This document shows positions 1 to 13,345 of a DNA stretch of 64,000 nucleotides, in pieces. The position numbers and the translations under genes were made by a program. The notes under the pieces are model-generated. The model saw only the letters and a list, made by a program, of their open reading frames with translations, did no database searches and had not been told where the DNA came from. The DNA is taken from the NCBI GenBank assembly GCA_029783825.1, contig JAREIK010000801.1:4231890-4295889 (forward strand). Reading direction: 5' to 3'. This DNA comes from Sapria himalayana (taxonomy: Eukaryota; Streptophyta; Magnoliopsida; Malpighiales; Rafflesiaceae). How positions within the stretch are numbered: position 1 is the first letter of the stretch; each line of letters begins with the position of its first letter.

Positions 1-2600
1 TATGAACAACATCTCATATTTTATTATCTTTTGCCAAAGATCTGCATCTGTATTTTTAAGTATATCATCATAGTTATATGGATTATTATCTAGTTCATCA
101 GGAATTCTATTATATGACTTTCTCTAATAGTATCTATCACATAGGTTGATGAATAACTCCCCATCTTTGATGAGACACTTCCTTAGGATATGTAAGTTTA
201 TTGATACACTATGCAAATGTCAATTCTTGTAAACTATCATGATCATCCTTTTATGGTTGTGTAATTGGTATGTTGATGATAGGACCGAAATATTTAGAAT
301 CAACACTTTCCTCAACAATTCTCCCATTAAGATGAGGTATTAAAATGTTTGGAATAATTTTTTGTAGTGTTTCTTCTTGCATGATAGGTAATAAAACTTT
401 GTTTTGGTTATCTTCTTTCAATTTTTTAAAAATAATTCTGCCCCTAAGCTTGTGTTAATTACATAGTCTTCTTGAAAGAATCAGGTATTGGTGCTAATAA
501 TGAACTTATAATCTTTTTGACTATAGGACAATGCACCTTTGGTTCCTTTAGGATATCATACATAGAAACAAACTTCTATCCTTGGTTATAACTTATCTAC
601 TTTTCCTTTCAGCACATGAACTAAGCAACCCCAAATATGAATATATTTCAAACTAGCCTTGTGCTATGTCTATATTTTAGTTGGAGTAGAAAGTACTGAC
701 TCAGATGAAACCAAGTTTAGAATGTAAGCTACTATTTATAATACATTTCTCCAAAAGGCAAAAGGAATTACACATATTAAAATAACTAATTATTGTTCTT
801 AGCATGTCCATAAGAGCCCTATTAGTTCTTTCTACTACACTATTCTATTGCAGAACACCATGTACATATAATTGTGATTTAATTTCTGATTTTGATAAGT
901 AATCCATAAGCTCTTCAAAAAGGTACTTTCTACCATGATCAAAACATAATGTCTTGAGATATTTATCAAGATGTTTCTCTATTTCTGCCCTATACTTTTT
1001 TGCATTTTTCAAAGTTTTTGAACTTATGACATATTAGATAAATGTACTCATACATTGAGTAATCATCAATGAAGATGATGAAATACTCAAATTTACCTCT
1101 AGATTGGATAGTCATGAATCCACACAAATTAGAATAAATCAATCCTAGTTGTTCTTTAGCTATATGGCCTTTAGTCATGAATTTCTAACTGGTCATCTTT
1201 CATTCTAAGCAAGACTCATGGGCTAGAAGTATAACAAATTTAATGAACCCAAAGGTCTATTTTTAACTACTCTTGAGATTCATTTTAAATTTATATAATG
1301 AATGAGAGACATGATTAATAATATAATGATTGTCTTTTAATGAACTAGAATAGATAAATTTTTTATTCAAGTTGACCATGAAAAAAATAATTGAATAGAA
1401 ATGAATATCTATCCTTAATCAAAATAAAAATAAAAATAAATTTTTTTCTGATGGAGGGTACATAAAGATAATATTTTAATAATAAAAAATCAGTCTCTTC
1501 CACAATTAAGATAGTAATCTTTTACTATAACAACTACCACTTTCATAGTATCACTCAAGTGAAGATTAATTTATTTATCATTATGTTGCCTAGTTTCTTG
1601 GAACTTCTACAAAGAATTACAAACGTGATTAGTAGCTCACATATCTACTCCACCAGGTTGTGGTAGATAACACTAATATGCATGTTTTAACTACTAGTGA
1701 ATAAGATTTATCTTATTTGTTTGTCTTGCTAAGATAAAATATAAACTACTTCTTCCAAAGTCCTAACTACTTATAGTAAAATTATTTATTTTTAGGTTTT
1801 TTCACTCCTACTAGTGATTTAGGAGCTGCCTAATGATTGTGATTTTTTTTGAACCATTTTCTTCTTTTTATTCTCTTTCAACTTAGAAAAATATGTTTTT
1901 TTAGTAATATGGACATGAGATGGCTTCTTGATAAAACCCTTAGCTCACACCATTTCTTTAAAAATTATGCCAAAGTCTATAGAAGCTTGTTCATATTATA
2001 ATTCAGAAAAAACTACTTATATGAATCTTGTAGTGACTATAGAATGGTATCAACCTGGGGTTCCCATCAATTTTAGCTTCTAGGATTTTTAGTTCATTTA
2101 AACAACTAATCATCTTTAGAACATGATCTTTTACTAAGATAGTTTTTTCATAATTATGTTTATCAGATCTTTCATAGCCATTTTTACAGTAGAATGAGTC
2201 TGATTCTCAAATATTTCTTTAAGGTTCAATATCATTTCATAGGCTGTGGACATAGACTATTGTTGATGTTGCAAAATATTTGACATAGAGGCCAAAATAT
2301 AACATTATGATATCTCATCATTCTTGACCAACTTTCCATAAGGTTTGGCTTCCTATTAGGTTTCCTACCCATGAAGTTTATTTGGGCAATATTTATGAGT
2401 ATAAATTTATAGTTTTCAACACATAGAATAATGGCTAGATTTTTTTTCCAATCTATATAATTTATTCCATCGAGTCTGTTTTCCTTGGGAATAGTGGTAA
2501 GAGAATAGAAAGGCATTTCAAAACTTATAAATTATAATGAGCTTGTTAACTTTAAATCTCATTTTAAATATTGCTTCCCTCTTCCAATTTTAAATGAAAT
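1..2600 (-). pseudogene. Ty1/copia gag-pol remnant, truncated by window edge
   Basis: Decayed copia polyprotein read on the minus strand, entering from about 2516 and leaving the window at base 1. The gag start is at 2232-2516, with PKENRLDGINYIDWKKNLAI resembling the plant copia gag motif (KL-G-NY-DW). The integrase core is at about 820-1180 (LIYSNLCGFM, FIIFIDDYSMYEYIYL, then a degenerate VVERTNRALMDMLR near 830). The conserved linker after integrase (YIHIWGCLVHVLKGKVDKL type) lies at about 560-680. The run-up to reverse transcriptase (NPYNYDDILKNTDADLWQK) is at about 5-90. Several stops and frameshifts break it, so it cannot encode a working polyprotein. The rest of RT, RNase H and the 3' LTR would lie left of the window. 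I could not define the 5' LTR to the right. Confidence 0.85.
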
Positions 2601-3800
2601 TATAACCAGCTTACTACACCATGGATAACATGTCTCAATGGGAGAATGTCTATTATTTATTAGTTGTTCAAATAGACTATTTCTTATTAATTTTGTTACC
2701 TAGATAGTGGTCCATACCAAACAAAATTATATAAATGCCTTTTCTTTGGTCTTATAAATATTAATAGTGCTCAAATAGAGAGGATACTATCATTTATAGC
2801 TAAGTGTATACCTTCATTTAATTCTAGATGCATTATCCTTAAATTAATCCCTCACATGGTAAAGTGATTTATATTAATAATTTATAGAATTAACCCTTAG
2901 AAAGTTTCTACTCAGTGTGTCCACAAATTAATTAGTCTAATAGGGAGGAATGTATCATGATCAACATGCTAATTAATTTATTTCACTTACAAACTAGTGA
3001 TTGAGACAATGAAATTTCTTCTTGATGAATTACATCATCACCCACTTAGTTATTTATTTGTGATATTTCATTAATTTGAATATAATAAATATATTTGGTT
3101 CTAATTAAACGTGTAAGAACATTTGTAATTTAGTAGTCTCGATATATCTCTTCAAGATATTTTATTTATAGAGTAATATTACTTTGTTTTTGATGTATAG
3201 TCTACATAATTAGGATGAGACTACTTACTATGTTGCCTGTGCATATATGTGTGAGAAGATAGATAAGGTGATATCTATGTTGATGAATCTGATTCTGATT
3301 AGAAGATTTAATGTTTAAATTCATAATATTCTACACTTGTATTAATTTGGTATTATTTTAATTTGTTGTTCCATATTTACTATCAAAATTATTGTTTGTA
3401 AATAAACATATATTTTTATGAGCATCATGAAACTTATAATACAAACATCAAACATTCATCATTAACATTGTCACATACAACTACTATGCATGCTATTATA
3501 TTCAACCATAATGTATGCTATCACAAACAACCTCAATGCAACCCATCATGTAATAATTAAAAATAACAACCTAGCTATTATGGCCTTGCATTATTTTACT
3601 TCACTTACTTCTCTTCAAGAAGCTAGGGTTTGAAGTAATTCTCCAATGGGGATCGACTTGCTTGGTTAGCTCGCAAGGGCTCGAGGCAGCATTCCTAAAG
3701 CTTAAATGAAATCCATGTTTGATAATTATAGGGGAAATGTTCTTCGAACGTACTAATTTTTCATCATCCATTTTGAAATTATAGTAATGCAAGATTATCA
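2601..3800. other. AT-rich spacer, no gene recognised
   Basis: No coding similarity or clear repeat structure seen. It may include the 5' LTR and leader of the minus-strand copia fragment to its left, but I could not find a matching second LTR or a convincing primer-binding site. Confidence 0.4.
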
Positions 3801-3807
3801 TGATCTC

Positions 3808-3990
3808 CACTATAGTCACTGTTTGCCACCACGAGTTCCACCATAGTCATTATTCACCACTATAAGCTCCATAGTGGTCACTGTTCACCACCATGAGCTT
3901 CACCATATTTGTTGTTCATCTTTGCAAACTCCTACATAATAAATGTTGACCATCATGAAATCTTAGTCTATGTTCACCATTGCAAATTCT
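3808..3990. repeat. Degenerate tandem repeat, unit about 40-45 bp
   Basis: Repeated variants of a unit containing CACCAC(C/T)A-GAGCTCCA and TAGTCACTGTTCACCACC occur about four times, each copy diverged. No open frame runs through it and no transposon ends are visible. Confidence 0.6.
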
Positions 3991-6668
3991 TTCGTCGGTG
4001 ATATATAATTATAGAGGCATATGTTTCCACTAGGGAGTTCACAAACATGTTTATTTTAATTGAATAAAATAATGATTATTACATCCCCATGTGATTATAG
4101 ACATCACACAAAACAAATTCAAAAGAACAATCCCAAAATTAATAAACATGAACCCATCCAAATACATTAGTTATAGGATGATTCCAATGCTTGAATAGGT
4201 ACTACAAACTAACAAAAGTATGGACTTAAACCATTAGGCACATAAAATGTTACGTCATAACCTAAAATAGAATAATCGATGTTGGAAATTTCATAAGTCA
4301 AGATCTTAACAGTGTGGACATATTTTATGATTGACCATTTGTCATGTAGGATTAAGACAAATTTCTTCTTTAACTGCATATCCAAAAAAAGATATGGAGG
4401 CTAGAACAAAAATCACGTTAAATGTATTCTAGCAGACCTAGTGGGTATTGTGTAGCTCATTAGTAGTGGTAACAATATAAGAGGCGCACCAAAGGGTGCC
4501 ATCAACATTCTAAAGTAAATCATAACTAACAAGGAGTGCTTTTAACTGAGTCTACATTAAGAAAAAGTTGAGGGAGATAATGTTTTCTTAATGTGGACAA
4601 TGATATTGAGGACAATGAATGATTTAGCTACTATGGCGGAATGTTGAAAGTTAAGATTAAATTTAAATTTTGATCTGAGAAATAAGACATTGTGGAGACT
4701 TGGAATGTTGGTTCATTAGAAATCATTCCCCCTGATACCATGAAAAAAAATTATGTTGTAATTTCAATGAGTAATATATTATGTATTTCATTGATAATAA
4801 GTTTATCTTATATAAACTATAGATCTCGAACTTAGAATTAGTTGAAAATATAAAATTAACTCCATAAGAATTGACATGATTTTAAGCTAGATATGTTCAG
4901 TTTTGGTTTGAATATGATTCAAACATTCTTCCCTTATGTAGATGTGTGTGTGTGTGTGTGTGTGTGTGTTTGTGTGTGACATAATAATATAAAAACTTAT
5001 TTATTTGTATGTGTTATATCCTGGTACACAAAAAATTTGTGTGTGTTGAAAAAATAACTAGAAAACACATAATTTCACTATAACTCAAACATCAATTATT
5101 TATAAATTGAAAGCAACAATCAATATATTCTATATTAGTTTTTGAATGCATTAGTTTTGCCACCAACCCAAAAAAAATTATAATTGTCTTTGGTTAACAA
5201 TAAGTTGTTGGTGAAAAGATGATGAGATGTGAAAGATGGTAAGGATGCAACAAATAGGATGAAGAGCAAGGAAGCACAAGGAACTAGTCAATGCTAGAAA
5301 ACATGTGTTGGATTCAATAAAATTGGTTGTGTCAAACATGATGGGCCGAGCCCGAGAAATAGGCAAGGAAGACCAATCGTACCTTCTAAGAGATGGCATC
5401 CTAGGTCAAGATTACTTTGTAAACATAGGTTGAGCTAACCAAATTATCACCTCTAATATTTCTAAGAAAGGTAATTTTACCTTTATACTTATCCATTTCA
5501 TGGTGAATTAGTTGCATCACAAAATATAAGTGATAGAGTTGAGTAAATTAATTATAAAAACCTAAAAATATTACATATGTGAAAATAACAAAATTAATAC
5601 ATTGATTATTATGCTTTTATCCATGAATAATTATATTCACTTAAAAGTGGCTACCATGTTTGTATATTAAGGATGCTAATATTTTTTCTTCAATGAAGTA
5701 CCAACATGTTAATTAACATTTTTATGAAATATTTAATACTTGAGCAATAAAAAAACTTGGAATATAATTTATTTTACTTAGCCACTTTTGAATTGAGGTC
5801 CCATAATATCAATTTTATCACTGGAATATATTATTGGAGGTCTCATTGGTCACCCAAATGGGACATTCATGTTGGTCTTACATGGCTATAACATGGAATA
5901 TATCATAATATAAAAATTTTGTAAGCATTGGAATTGATTTATACTAAAAGTCATTTCTTATTGTTTTAGCATTTTCTTTATTTACATTTTTTATTGTAGT
6001 ACTATATTTTAATAGGTCTATCATGATTATGGTGAATGGTAAAGTTCTAACTTCTAGTACTAGTAAACATAAGAATATTGAACAAGACCAATGCGATGTA
6101 ATTATTTTATCCTGACTTGTAAAATAAAATACAGTATTGTTACTATAGACATCGCTGCTCTTACTCATTAAGTAATTAATATTTATATTAATAATTATTT
6201 TGATTCATAATGAGTAAGGTCTAAAAATAGATTATATAACTCTATAATTAAAATAACTTTATCGAGTGTATGGTAAATCTAGATTACTTATTGAATACAT
6301 GTCCTATTACAAGGATTGATGATGCCACTTTGAGGAAGCTTATAAGTTTTGATATTATCAAACTATATAAGTGGATTTTAATTTGATAATTCAAACAAGT
6401 CAAGTAGAAAGTATTAGGAAATAATTAGAGATTGATTGAATTAGATTATAAGTAATTTTATTCAATCAATGGGTATCTATAATCTTACCATTATGAGTTT
6501 AATTAGTGTTAACTAACAAAAGGCACAAAATATTTTAAATAAATTAGTGAATGAAATTATAATTCTATAGTGGTATTAATTATATTAACAAAAATTATAG
6601 TGTGAAATAATTTACATTAGAAGTCCAAGATCTTATTTAGGTTATAGTCTATTCTAATTTTCTATCTA
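3991..6668. other. AT-rich spacer without recognised genes
   Basis: Short reading frames only, with no family motif. It contains a (TG)n run and otherwise looks like old unique or highly diverged repeat sequence. Confidence 0.4.
4943..4978. repeat. (TG)n microsatellite
   Basis: About 13 TG units, one interruption (TTTG), then four more units. Confidence 0.95.
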
Positions 6669-7176
6669 TGTATATAAGTGATTATGCTGAACATAATATT
6701 AATAGATTATGTAAAGCATGACACAACATCCTGAGGAATAAGAACATAACACGACCACAACAAACACCAATTTTAATATGGTTCACTAGTCATTCAATAT
6801 GACTAGCTGCATCCACCAGAAAAGCACATAGTACTTATAGATTTATTTATCCAAATGTTTTAGTACATAATTGAGAGAGAGAAGAAGAAGAAGAACATAG
6901 CACACATTTTTGATTAAAGATATAACATTCATGTGTGTGTGTGTGTGTGTAACAATTAAAATTTTACATAAATCAAAATGGGTCAGATCTTCAGAGCAAA
7001 CCAGGTCATGCTCCAAAAATTTTTCCAGCCCACTAACTAGTCAGTAGGAACCCCCTTTGTTGTCCCAATTCCACGTATCAAATCATTCAATATACTAGTA
7101 CCTACACCTATAAATAAAACACTAAAACAATATAGAGGACTAAGGAAAAAGATTACAAAATAAATTATATACTACA
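6669..7176 (-). repeat. Copia element 3' LTR
   Basis: Starts TG (TGTATATAAGTGATTATG) and ends CA (TTATATACTACA). It aligns along its whole length with 11511-12007, for example AGAACATA-CAC-ACCACAACAAACA, AATTGAGAGAGAGAAGAA, and ATCAAAATGGG followed by AGATCTT. It differs by many substitutions and by a (TG)n run at 6932-6950 that the other LTR lacks. Confidence 0.85.
6932..6950. repeat. (TG)n microsatellite inside one LTR
   Basis: About nine TG units within the left copia LTR. The matching place in the right LTR reads ATATAATATATAACAATTA, so the repeat grew after insertion. Confidence 0.9.
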
Positions 7177-7229
7177 ATCTCTACCTAAAGTTGTTCTATA
7201 TATAGATAGGGAGACACTCAATATAAATG

Positions 7230-10200
7230 ATTAGTCCTTAATAGGACTACAGCTGAATTGATATGTTCAATAAGTCAAGATAGTGTCTTTACTTATTTAA
7301 ATTGATAGGTTCGATAAACATGCCAACTGGATTATCATAGGTTATAATCTTCTTCACTTGCACCCTTTTCTCGGATCGAAAAAAATTATACCGCAAATCA
7401 ATGTGTCTTGTCCTCTCATGGTGTACTTGGTCTTTGGTAAACAAATAGCATTAAGTTAGTCATAGAATACTATTTCAACCTTTTGGTAAAGACCAAGTTC
7501 CTTGAAAAAATGTTTCATCTAGATCCCTTCCTTCGTAGCTTCAGTTAGAGCCATATACTATACTTCAATGGAGATAGAGTGACAGAAGATTAAAGAGTAG
7601 ATTTTTAGCTAACTATAGAGCCACATACAATTAAGACATAGCTAGTCATAGATAATCTACTTTTAATATATTATGCATAGTTAGAATTAGAATATCTAGC
7701 TAGCATGAGTTCAAATTCATTACCAAATATCAGACCTACATTGGATGTCCCCTTTTGGTACCTAGGTATCCTCGTTATAGTTTTTCAGTTCTCTTGAATA
7801 AGGTTTATCATAAACTTGCTCACTACACTCACTACATGAGAAATATCAATTCAGGTACAAACCATGAGATACATGAGGCTCCCGATAGCACTAGAATAAT
7901 GAACCTTAGACATGCGTTCCGTATTAGGTTCAGATTGAGGATAGAACTCCAATGAAAGATGAAGATTGAAAGTATATAACATAGAGAGAGGCTTACAAGA
8001 AGCCATTCTAAATCTAGATAAATTTTCTAAATATATTGTTTCTATGATAGAAACAATTTATTTTTAGTTCTATCTCTGAATATTTCTATGTCTAGAATTT
8101 TTTTTGCTCCTCTTAGATTTTTCATATCAAATTTGCAATTGAGGAGATTCTTTAGTTCCTGAATATCAGATTTATTTCTGGTAACGATAAGTAAATCATC
8201 TACATACAATAATAAGTTTATATATGAATCATCTTTTAGCCTTTAGAAATAAACATGGCAATCATGGTCACCGCTACTATATTAATGACTCATCATGAAT
8301 AGTCAAATTTCTTGAATCATAGACGAGGAGACTGTTTAAGTCCATAAAGGGACTTCAGAAGCTTGTACACATGGGTTTCTTACCTAATACCTCAAAACCC
8401 TAAAGCTGGCTTATGTAAATTTCTACATCTAGATCTCCATGAAAGAAAGTAGTTTTGACACTAGTTGCTCAAGTTCAAGATTTTGATATGCTACTAATGC
8501 TAGAAATACCCTCATTATGGTATGTCTTACTATAGGAGAGAATATCGCACTATAATCAATACCCTCTTTCTAATTGAATCCTCTTGCAACTAAACGTACC
8601 TTGAATTTTACACCACCAACAACTAAGGTATCATCTTTCTTTTTTAAAACTCATTTGCAAGAAATTATCTCTGTCCCTTTTTGTTTAAGTACAACAACCC
8701 ATGTGCCATTCTTATTAAGGGATTAAATCTCTTCATTCACGGAAACTAATTGTGACTCAAATTCAGAGCATTTAATCGCATCCCTAAAGGAAGATGGTTC
8801 AGGAATGTCAATGTCTTCAGCAACTTGTAGAGAAAACCCTACAAATTCATCAAAGATGAATTTCAAAGTAGGACCTATATTTATCCCCCTAGGTCTATTC
8901 CTAGTAATACTATAGGGAATAGAAACTTCGAGTGTAGGTTTAGGATCAGGTTCAATAACAAACTCATGATCATATTAATGATCAGCTATTGACTAGAGAT
9001 AAATTCAAACATCCTTCCTAGAGCCACATAATCAAATTTTAGCTTTGCCTTAAATTTAAATTGAGGAACTTCAAATGACTGGATTGGACTATGTACTTAT
9101 TTTAGGATGATACTTTCAACAAAGGTAACACTCATAGAAATGGATCACTCTTTTTTTTAGATGGTGACCACATATGGAATCTCTTGACTTCATCACCATA
9201 TCTTACAAATATATTTTTTTCTTGCTCATGGTTCAAGCTTACCATCATTTACATGATAGTAGACAACACAACTGAACACTTTTATACTAGAATAATCTAC
9301 AAGTTTACTAGACCATACCTCAAATCAATTTTGAAATCAATTCTACTATGTGATGATTTATTTATCAGATCACAAGTAGAATTAATAGTTGTAGCCTAAA
9401 ACTCTTTGTCTAAGCATGATTGAGATAGCATACATCTAGTTCTCTCTAAAAGAGTTTGGTTTATTCTTTCAGCAATATCATAATGATGAGGAGTAATACT
9501 AACTATTTTATGTCTAACTATACCTTTGTCCTTGCAAAATTCCTCAAATTCAGACGAACAGAATTCTAGACCATTGTCTGTTCATAGAAGTTTAACCTTC
9601 TTAAATATTTAATTTTTTTCTAAGCTAACCCACTACCTAAATTTTCCAAAAGTTTCAGATTTATATTTTATTATGATTACCCATGACATCCTGAAGTAGT
9701 TATCTACTAGACATAAATAGAATCAGACACCACCAAAAAGATGGGACCTTTGATGGGCCCTAATAGTCAGCATGGATATGATCAAAAGTGCCTTTTATGT
9801 AGTGTATAGCTTTACCAGACTTATTTCTATGTTTTCTACCGAAAACATAATGGAACCCATATGTGTGACCAACAAGAAGGTATAATCACAAATTTAGATT
9901 ATAATCCAACAAGATTGTTTTTCAACAAAAAGGTTAAGATTAGAAAAGATTTCATTCCAACAAGAAGGTTAAAATCATATTGAATTATACACATTGTGTA
10001 GTGTATAATCCAAATTCAATTTACTAATTTTATGACCAACAAGAAGATTAAGATTAAAAAAGATTTTCATACTTTTCTCACTCATATGTGTGAGCCACAT
10101 GTACCATAATTTGGTAAGATCAACTTCAAATGCAGACTCCAAATGTGATAGGAGTAGCCTTTATCGCCATGGAACCCATTAGTGTGTGTAGCATTCTACT

Positions 10201-11400
10201 CTTTTGCCCCTTCAGTATGATGTCATCTCCTCGGTGAATATTCAATATTTCTTCATTGCCACTAAAGGTAAATTTCTGATCATCCAGATTACTGAGAGAG
10301 ATCAAATTCATAGTCATCTTTAGAATGTGCATTACATCCTATAGGCAGATGATTCGGCCATCATATGTCCTTAGCTTGACTATGCTAACTCCAATAACTT
10401 TATATGGTTGGCTATTGCACACAACAGCAAGACCAGCTTCTTTCATATCATATCGACTGAACCATGCTAAATGTGTACTAATGTGAAAGGAAGTACCACA
10501 TCTAGGATCTAGGAGTTAGACTTTGTAACAATAGTAGAGGTGACCAACATGAGGTCATCTTCATCCATGGCATCACATGCTACAGTAGTAGCAGATGGAG
10601 GAACAATCTGACCCAACTGATTAGGTCATATCTTCTACCTTGAGCATTCAGTTTTTTAGTGCCCTTTCTTTTTGTAATAGTGGCAGGTGTCACCCTCTTT
10701 AGACCTTTTCTAAAATTTTTCCCCTTTTTCTTGAAAGAAGCAGGCTGAGGCCTTTTGTTCATTACCACCAATCTAGTAGCCTACTACCCATGCCATTCAA
10801 CAACTGCCTTCTACCTCATCTCTCTAGAGTGTAGATTAGACCAAACATCTTTTAGAGTAATTTCATCATTCACCACTATCTATGATTCCACAAAGTTTTA
10901 ATATGAAATTGGAAGTGAGACAAGTAGCTGAAGTGCAACATCATCATCTTTCACCTTGGCATATACATGCTTAAGGTCCATAATGATGTTTTTTAAATCA
11001 TCCCAGTACCTCTTTTATGGAGTCCCTTCCTACATTCTTAGTGTGAAAAGTCTCCTTTTTAATAGAGCTTATTTGTGAGTGACTTTGTCATATACAACGA
11101 CTCCAGCTTGAGCCACAAGCTTGCAACAGTCTCCTCATTTGCTACCTTAGCTATCACCTCATCATCTATGCTCAAAAAAATCATAGAGTGGGCCTTCTTT
11201 TCACTCCTTCATGTCTCAGCCTCGGTTATCCCAATAGTAGTAGCAGCAGCAGTATCACAACCATTGACTAGATGGCTCCATATATCAAAGTTCTTCAAAT
11301 GTGCCCTCATCTTTATTTTCCACATACTAAAACTATTTCTGCCATTGAATTTCTCAATAGTGATGTTCAATGTTCCAGACATTTCAATATAATTCATAAA
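7230..11400 (-). pseudogene. Copia gag-pol polyprotein remnant
   Basis: Read on the minus strand from 11397. Gag: IEKFNGRNSFSMWKIKMRA, the usual copia gag opening. The zinc-knuckle region at 10620-10760 survives in a shifted frame (CHYYKKKGH). The pre-integrase segment at 10126-10332 has MNLISLSNLDD. Integrase C-terminal part at about 9380-9500 (ERINQTLLERTRCML) is followed by FKIDLRYGL and YGDEVKRFHMWSP type residues. RT is at about 8250-8720 (KFKVRLVARGFN, then LLKSLYGLKQSPRLW). RNase H at about 7390-7640 has a degenerate FYDxLNAICL and RKSTTGYV-like residues. Stops and shifts are present throughout, and no part is likely functional. Confidence 0.87.
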
Positions 11401-11510
11401 TTATTAAATCAGAATAAGAGTACTAGCAATAGAACTAGAAATTTGTCAACACAACAAAAACTATAACATAACCAAACCCTTCAATATCAATTATTAGAAT
11501 TTTATATCTA

Positions 11511-12007
11511 TGTAAAAAAGTGATTATGATGAACATGATATCAATGGATTGTGCAGAACATAATACAATATTTAAAGGAACAAGAACATAGCACAACCAC
11601 AACAAACATTGATTTTAACATGATTTACTAGCCATTCAATACAACTAGTTATGGCCTTCAAAAAAATACATAGTGCTAACAAATTTATTAACTCAAATAT
11701 TTTTGTACATAATTAAGAGAGAGAAGAATAAGAATAAGAATAGAGCATACATTTACAATTATAGATATAACATATAATATATAACAATTAGTGTTCTATA
11801 TAAATCAAAATGGGCTAGATCTTTAGAGTGGACCAGATCATGCTCCAAAAATTCCTACAACCCGCTAAACAAGCAGTGGGACCTCCTTTATTTTCCTAAT
11901 GTCACATATCCAATCTATCAATATATTAATACTTGTACCTATAAATGAAATAAAAAAACAATATAAAGAATTAGGGAAACAGGTTACAAAACAAATTATA
12001 TACAACA
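11511..12007 (-). repeat. Copia element 5' LTR
   Basis: Partner of the LTR at 6669-7176. Starts TGTAAAAAAGTGATTATG and ends TTATATACAACA. The AGAATAAGAATAAGAATAG stretch replaces the AGAAGAAGAAGAA of the other copy. Confidence 0.85.
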
Positions 12008-13095
12008 TAGTCCCTTCCATATCTTTATTTAGATGGCATAAAAGAAGTATTAAAGGTTATGTTTATTTATTTATAATATATGTGCATGTTTAATCAAAAT
12101 AATTAGTTTAATTATATTTGAATAATTTGATTTTATCAAATTAATTGATTCTTATTAAATTGATTTTGATTTTATACACACACACATAAAATACATTAAA
12201 CCTTTATTAAGAAATTTAAAATAATAATAAATTAAAATGCATAATTTAATTATGCATTAAATATTTGGTATTTATTTTTAAAATATAAATATATGGCTTG
12301 GCAATATTACACCACTATAGCATCATCTTCTTCTTGAACTAAAGTTGGAAGAGGATTTATGAGAGATGACTATAGCCATTTGTACACCAGCAACTAGGTA
12401 ATTCTCATATAAAATATGTTTGAATAAGTGCAAACAATATTATCTTATGCATGTTAACATAATAAATGAGTTTTAAATAAAACAAAATCTAGCACGGTAT
12501 CAGAGGTATGGTTTTGTGGGGGTATCACATTCGGATGAGTTTAATTTGTATTTATCAATTATTGGCGAGCATTTTGTGTGTCGAATTTTGGTGTAATATG
12601 TATTTTGAGAAAAAATCTATGTTGGTGTGAATGCTTGTTGGTTGTTTAATAGAATTGTGTTTAGTATTATCAGACATGATATGCAACCATATCTTTGTTA
12701 TGGAGCAAGTTATAATTACTATCATTACAAGTTTAGAAACCAAATTTATGCATAGCGGGCTATAAAAGATAGGACTTGATTCTTTGCTCATAGGATATTG
12801 GATCACCTGACAAATGAATTACTATATAAAAATATAAGAGAGAAATGACTACAGATACAATTATACTTTTAGTTGTGACATGATAGTCCATCGAGATGGA
12901 GTTGATATCCAAGATTTTGTGTAGCTTTACAATATCATTATACTCATCCGAGATAACACAAATATATTATATAGTTATTTGGCTTCATGAATTTAGATTT
13001 GAGAGTGTTAGAAAATTCAAATAGGTTAGAATTCATTTTACATTGTTTTCTCAGCACAACCATAAAATAAAATAAACATAAATAAGCAAGTTGCA
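12008..13095. other. AT-rich spacer with one possible copia primer-binding site
   Basis: Around 12493 the plus strand reads GGTATCAGAGG, close to the initiator-tRNA-Met primer-binding site used by many plant retroelements. This could mark the end of a plus-strand 5' LTR lying to its left. No gag reading frame follows and no second LTR was found, so this is a suggestion only. Confidence 0.3.
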
Positions 13096-13099
13096 ATAC

Positions 13100-13345
13100 T
13101 AGAAGTGTCAAATGGACTGAGGGCACAAGCACAATCTACATCACAACTTGAAAAAGCAATGCCATGTGCAACATGGAATGGGCATGAGCCATGCCGTGCA
13201 CAACTCAACACAAGCAAATTTTGTGTCATCACTATGTGTGGGCTGACTCATGGCATGGTTCACACCATGTCGAGCCTGGACAAATGACATGCATGCCAAA
13301 GCACGGCACGGCCTGATGCCTTCGGCATGACCAACAGCAACAGAC
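13100..13345. mobile_element. Degenerate hAT-derived non-autonomous fragment
   Basis: A GC-richer island in AT-rich sequence. It opens with TAGAAGTGTCAAATGG, close to the hAT ends elsewhere in the window (TAGAGGTGTCAAACGGG), and continues with repeated CATGCC, GGCACGG and GGCATGA words like the subterminal regions of those elements. I could not find the matching right terminus or a target duplication, so the right end is approximate. Short overlapping reading frames here are by-products of the higher GC content. Confidence 0.45.

Larger units (their letters stand above)
6669..12007 (-). mobile_element. Complete decayed Ty1/copia retrotransposon
   Basis: Two direct LTRs (6669-7176 and 11511-12007) flank a minus-strand gag-pol remnant in copia order: gag, zinc knuckle, pre-integrase, integrase, RT, RNase H. 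Total length of 5.3 kb and LTRs near 500 bp fit a typical plant copia element. Inside the left LTR, on the minus strand, lies a short purine stretch (reverse complement of ATCTCTACCT at 7177-7186) suited to a polypurine tract. A degenerate primer-binding site is possible just left of 11511 (TTGATATTGAAG on the minus strand). I saw no clear 5 bp target duplication. LTR divergence and many stops indicate an old insertion. Confidence 0.88.

Noticed and set aside
9184..9399. 71-codon plus-strand frame (and 7755-7955, 11075-11392)
   Set aside because: Antisense shadows of the copia pol and gag remnants on the minus strand.
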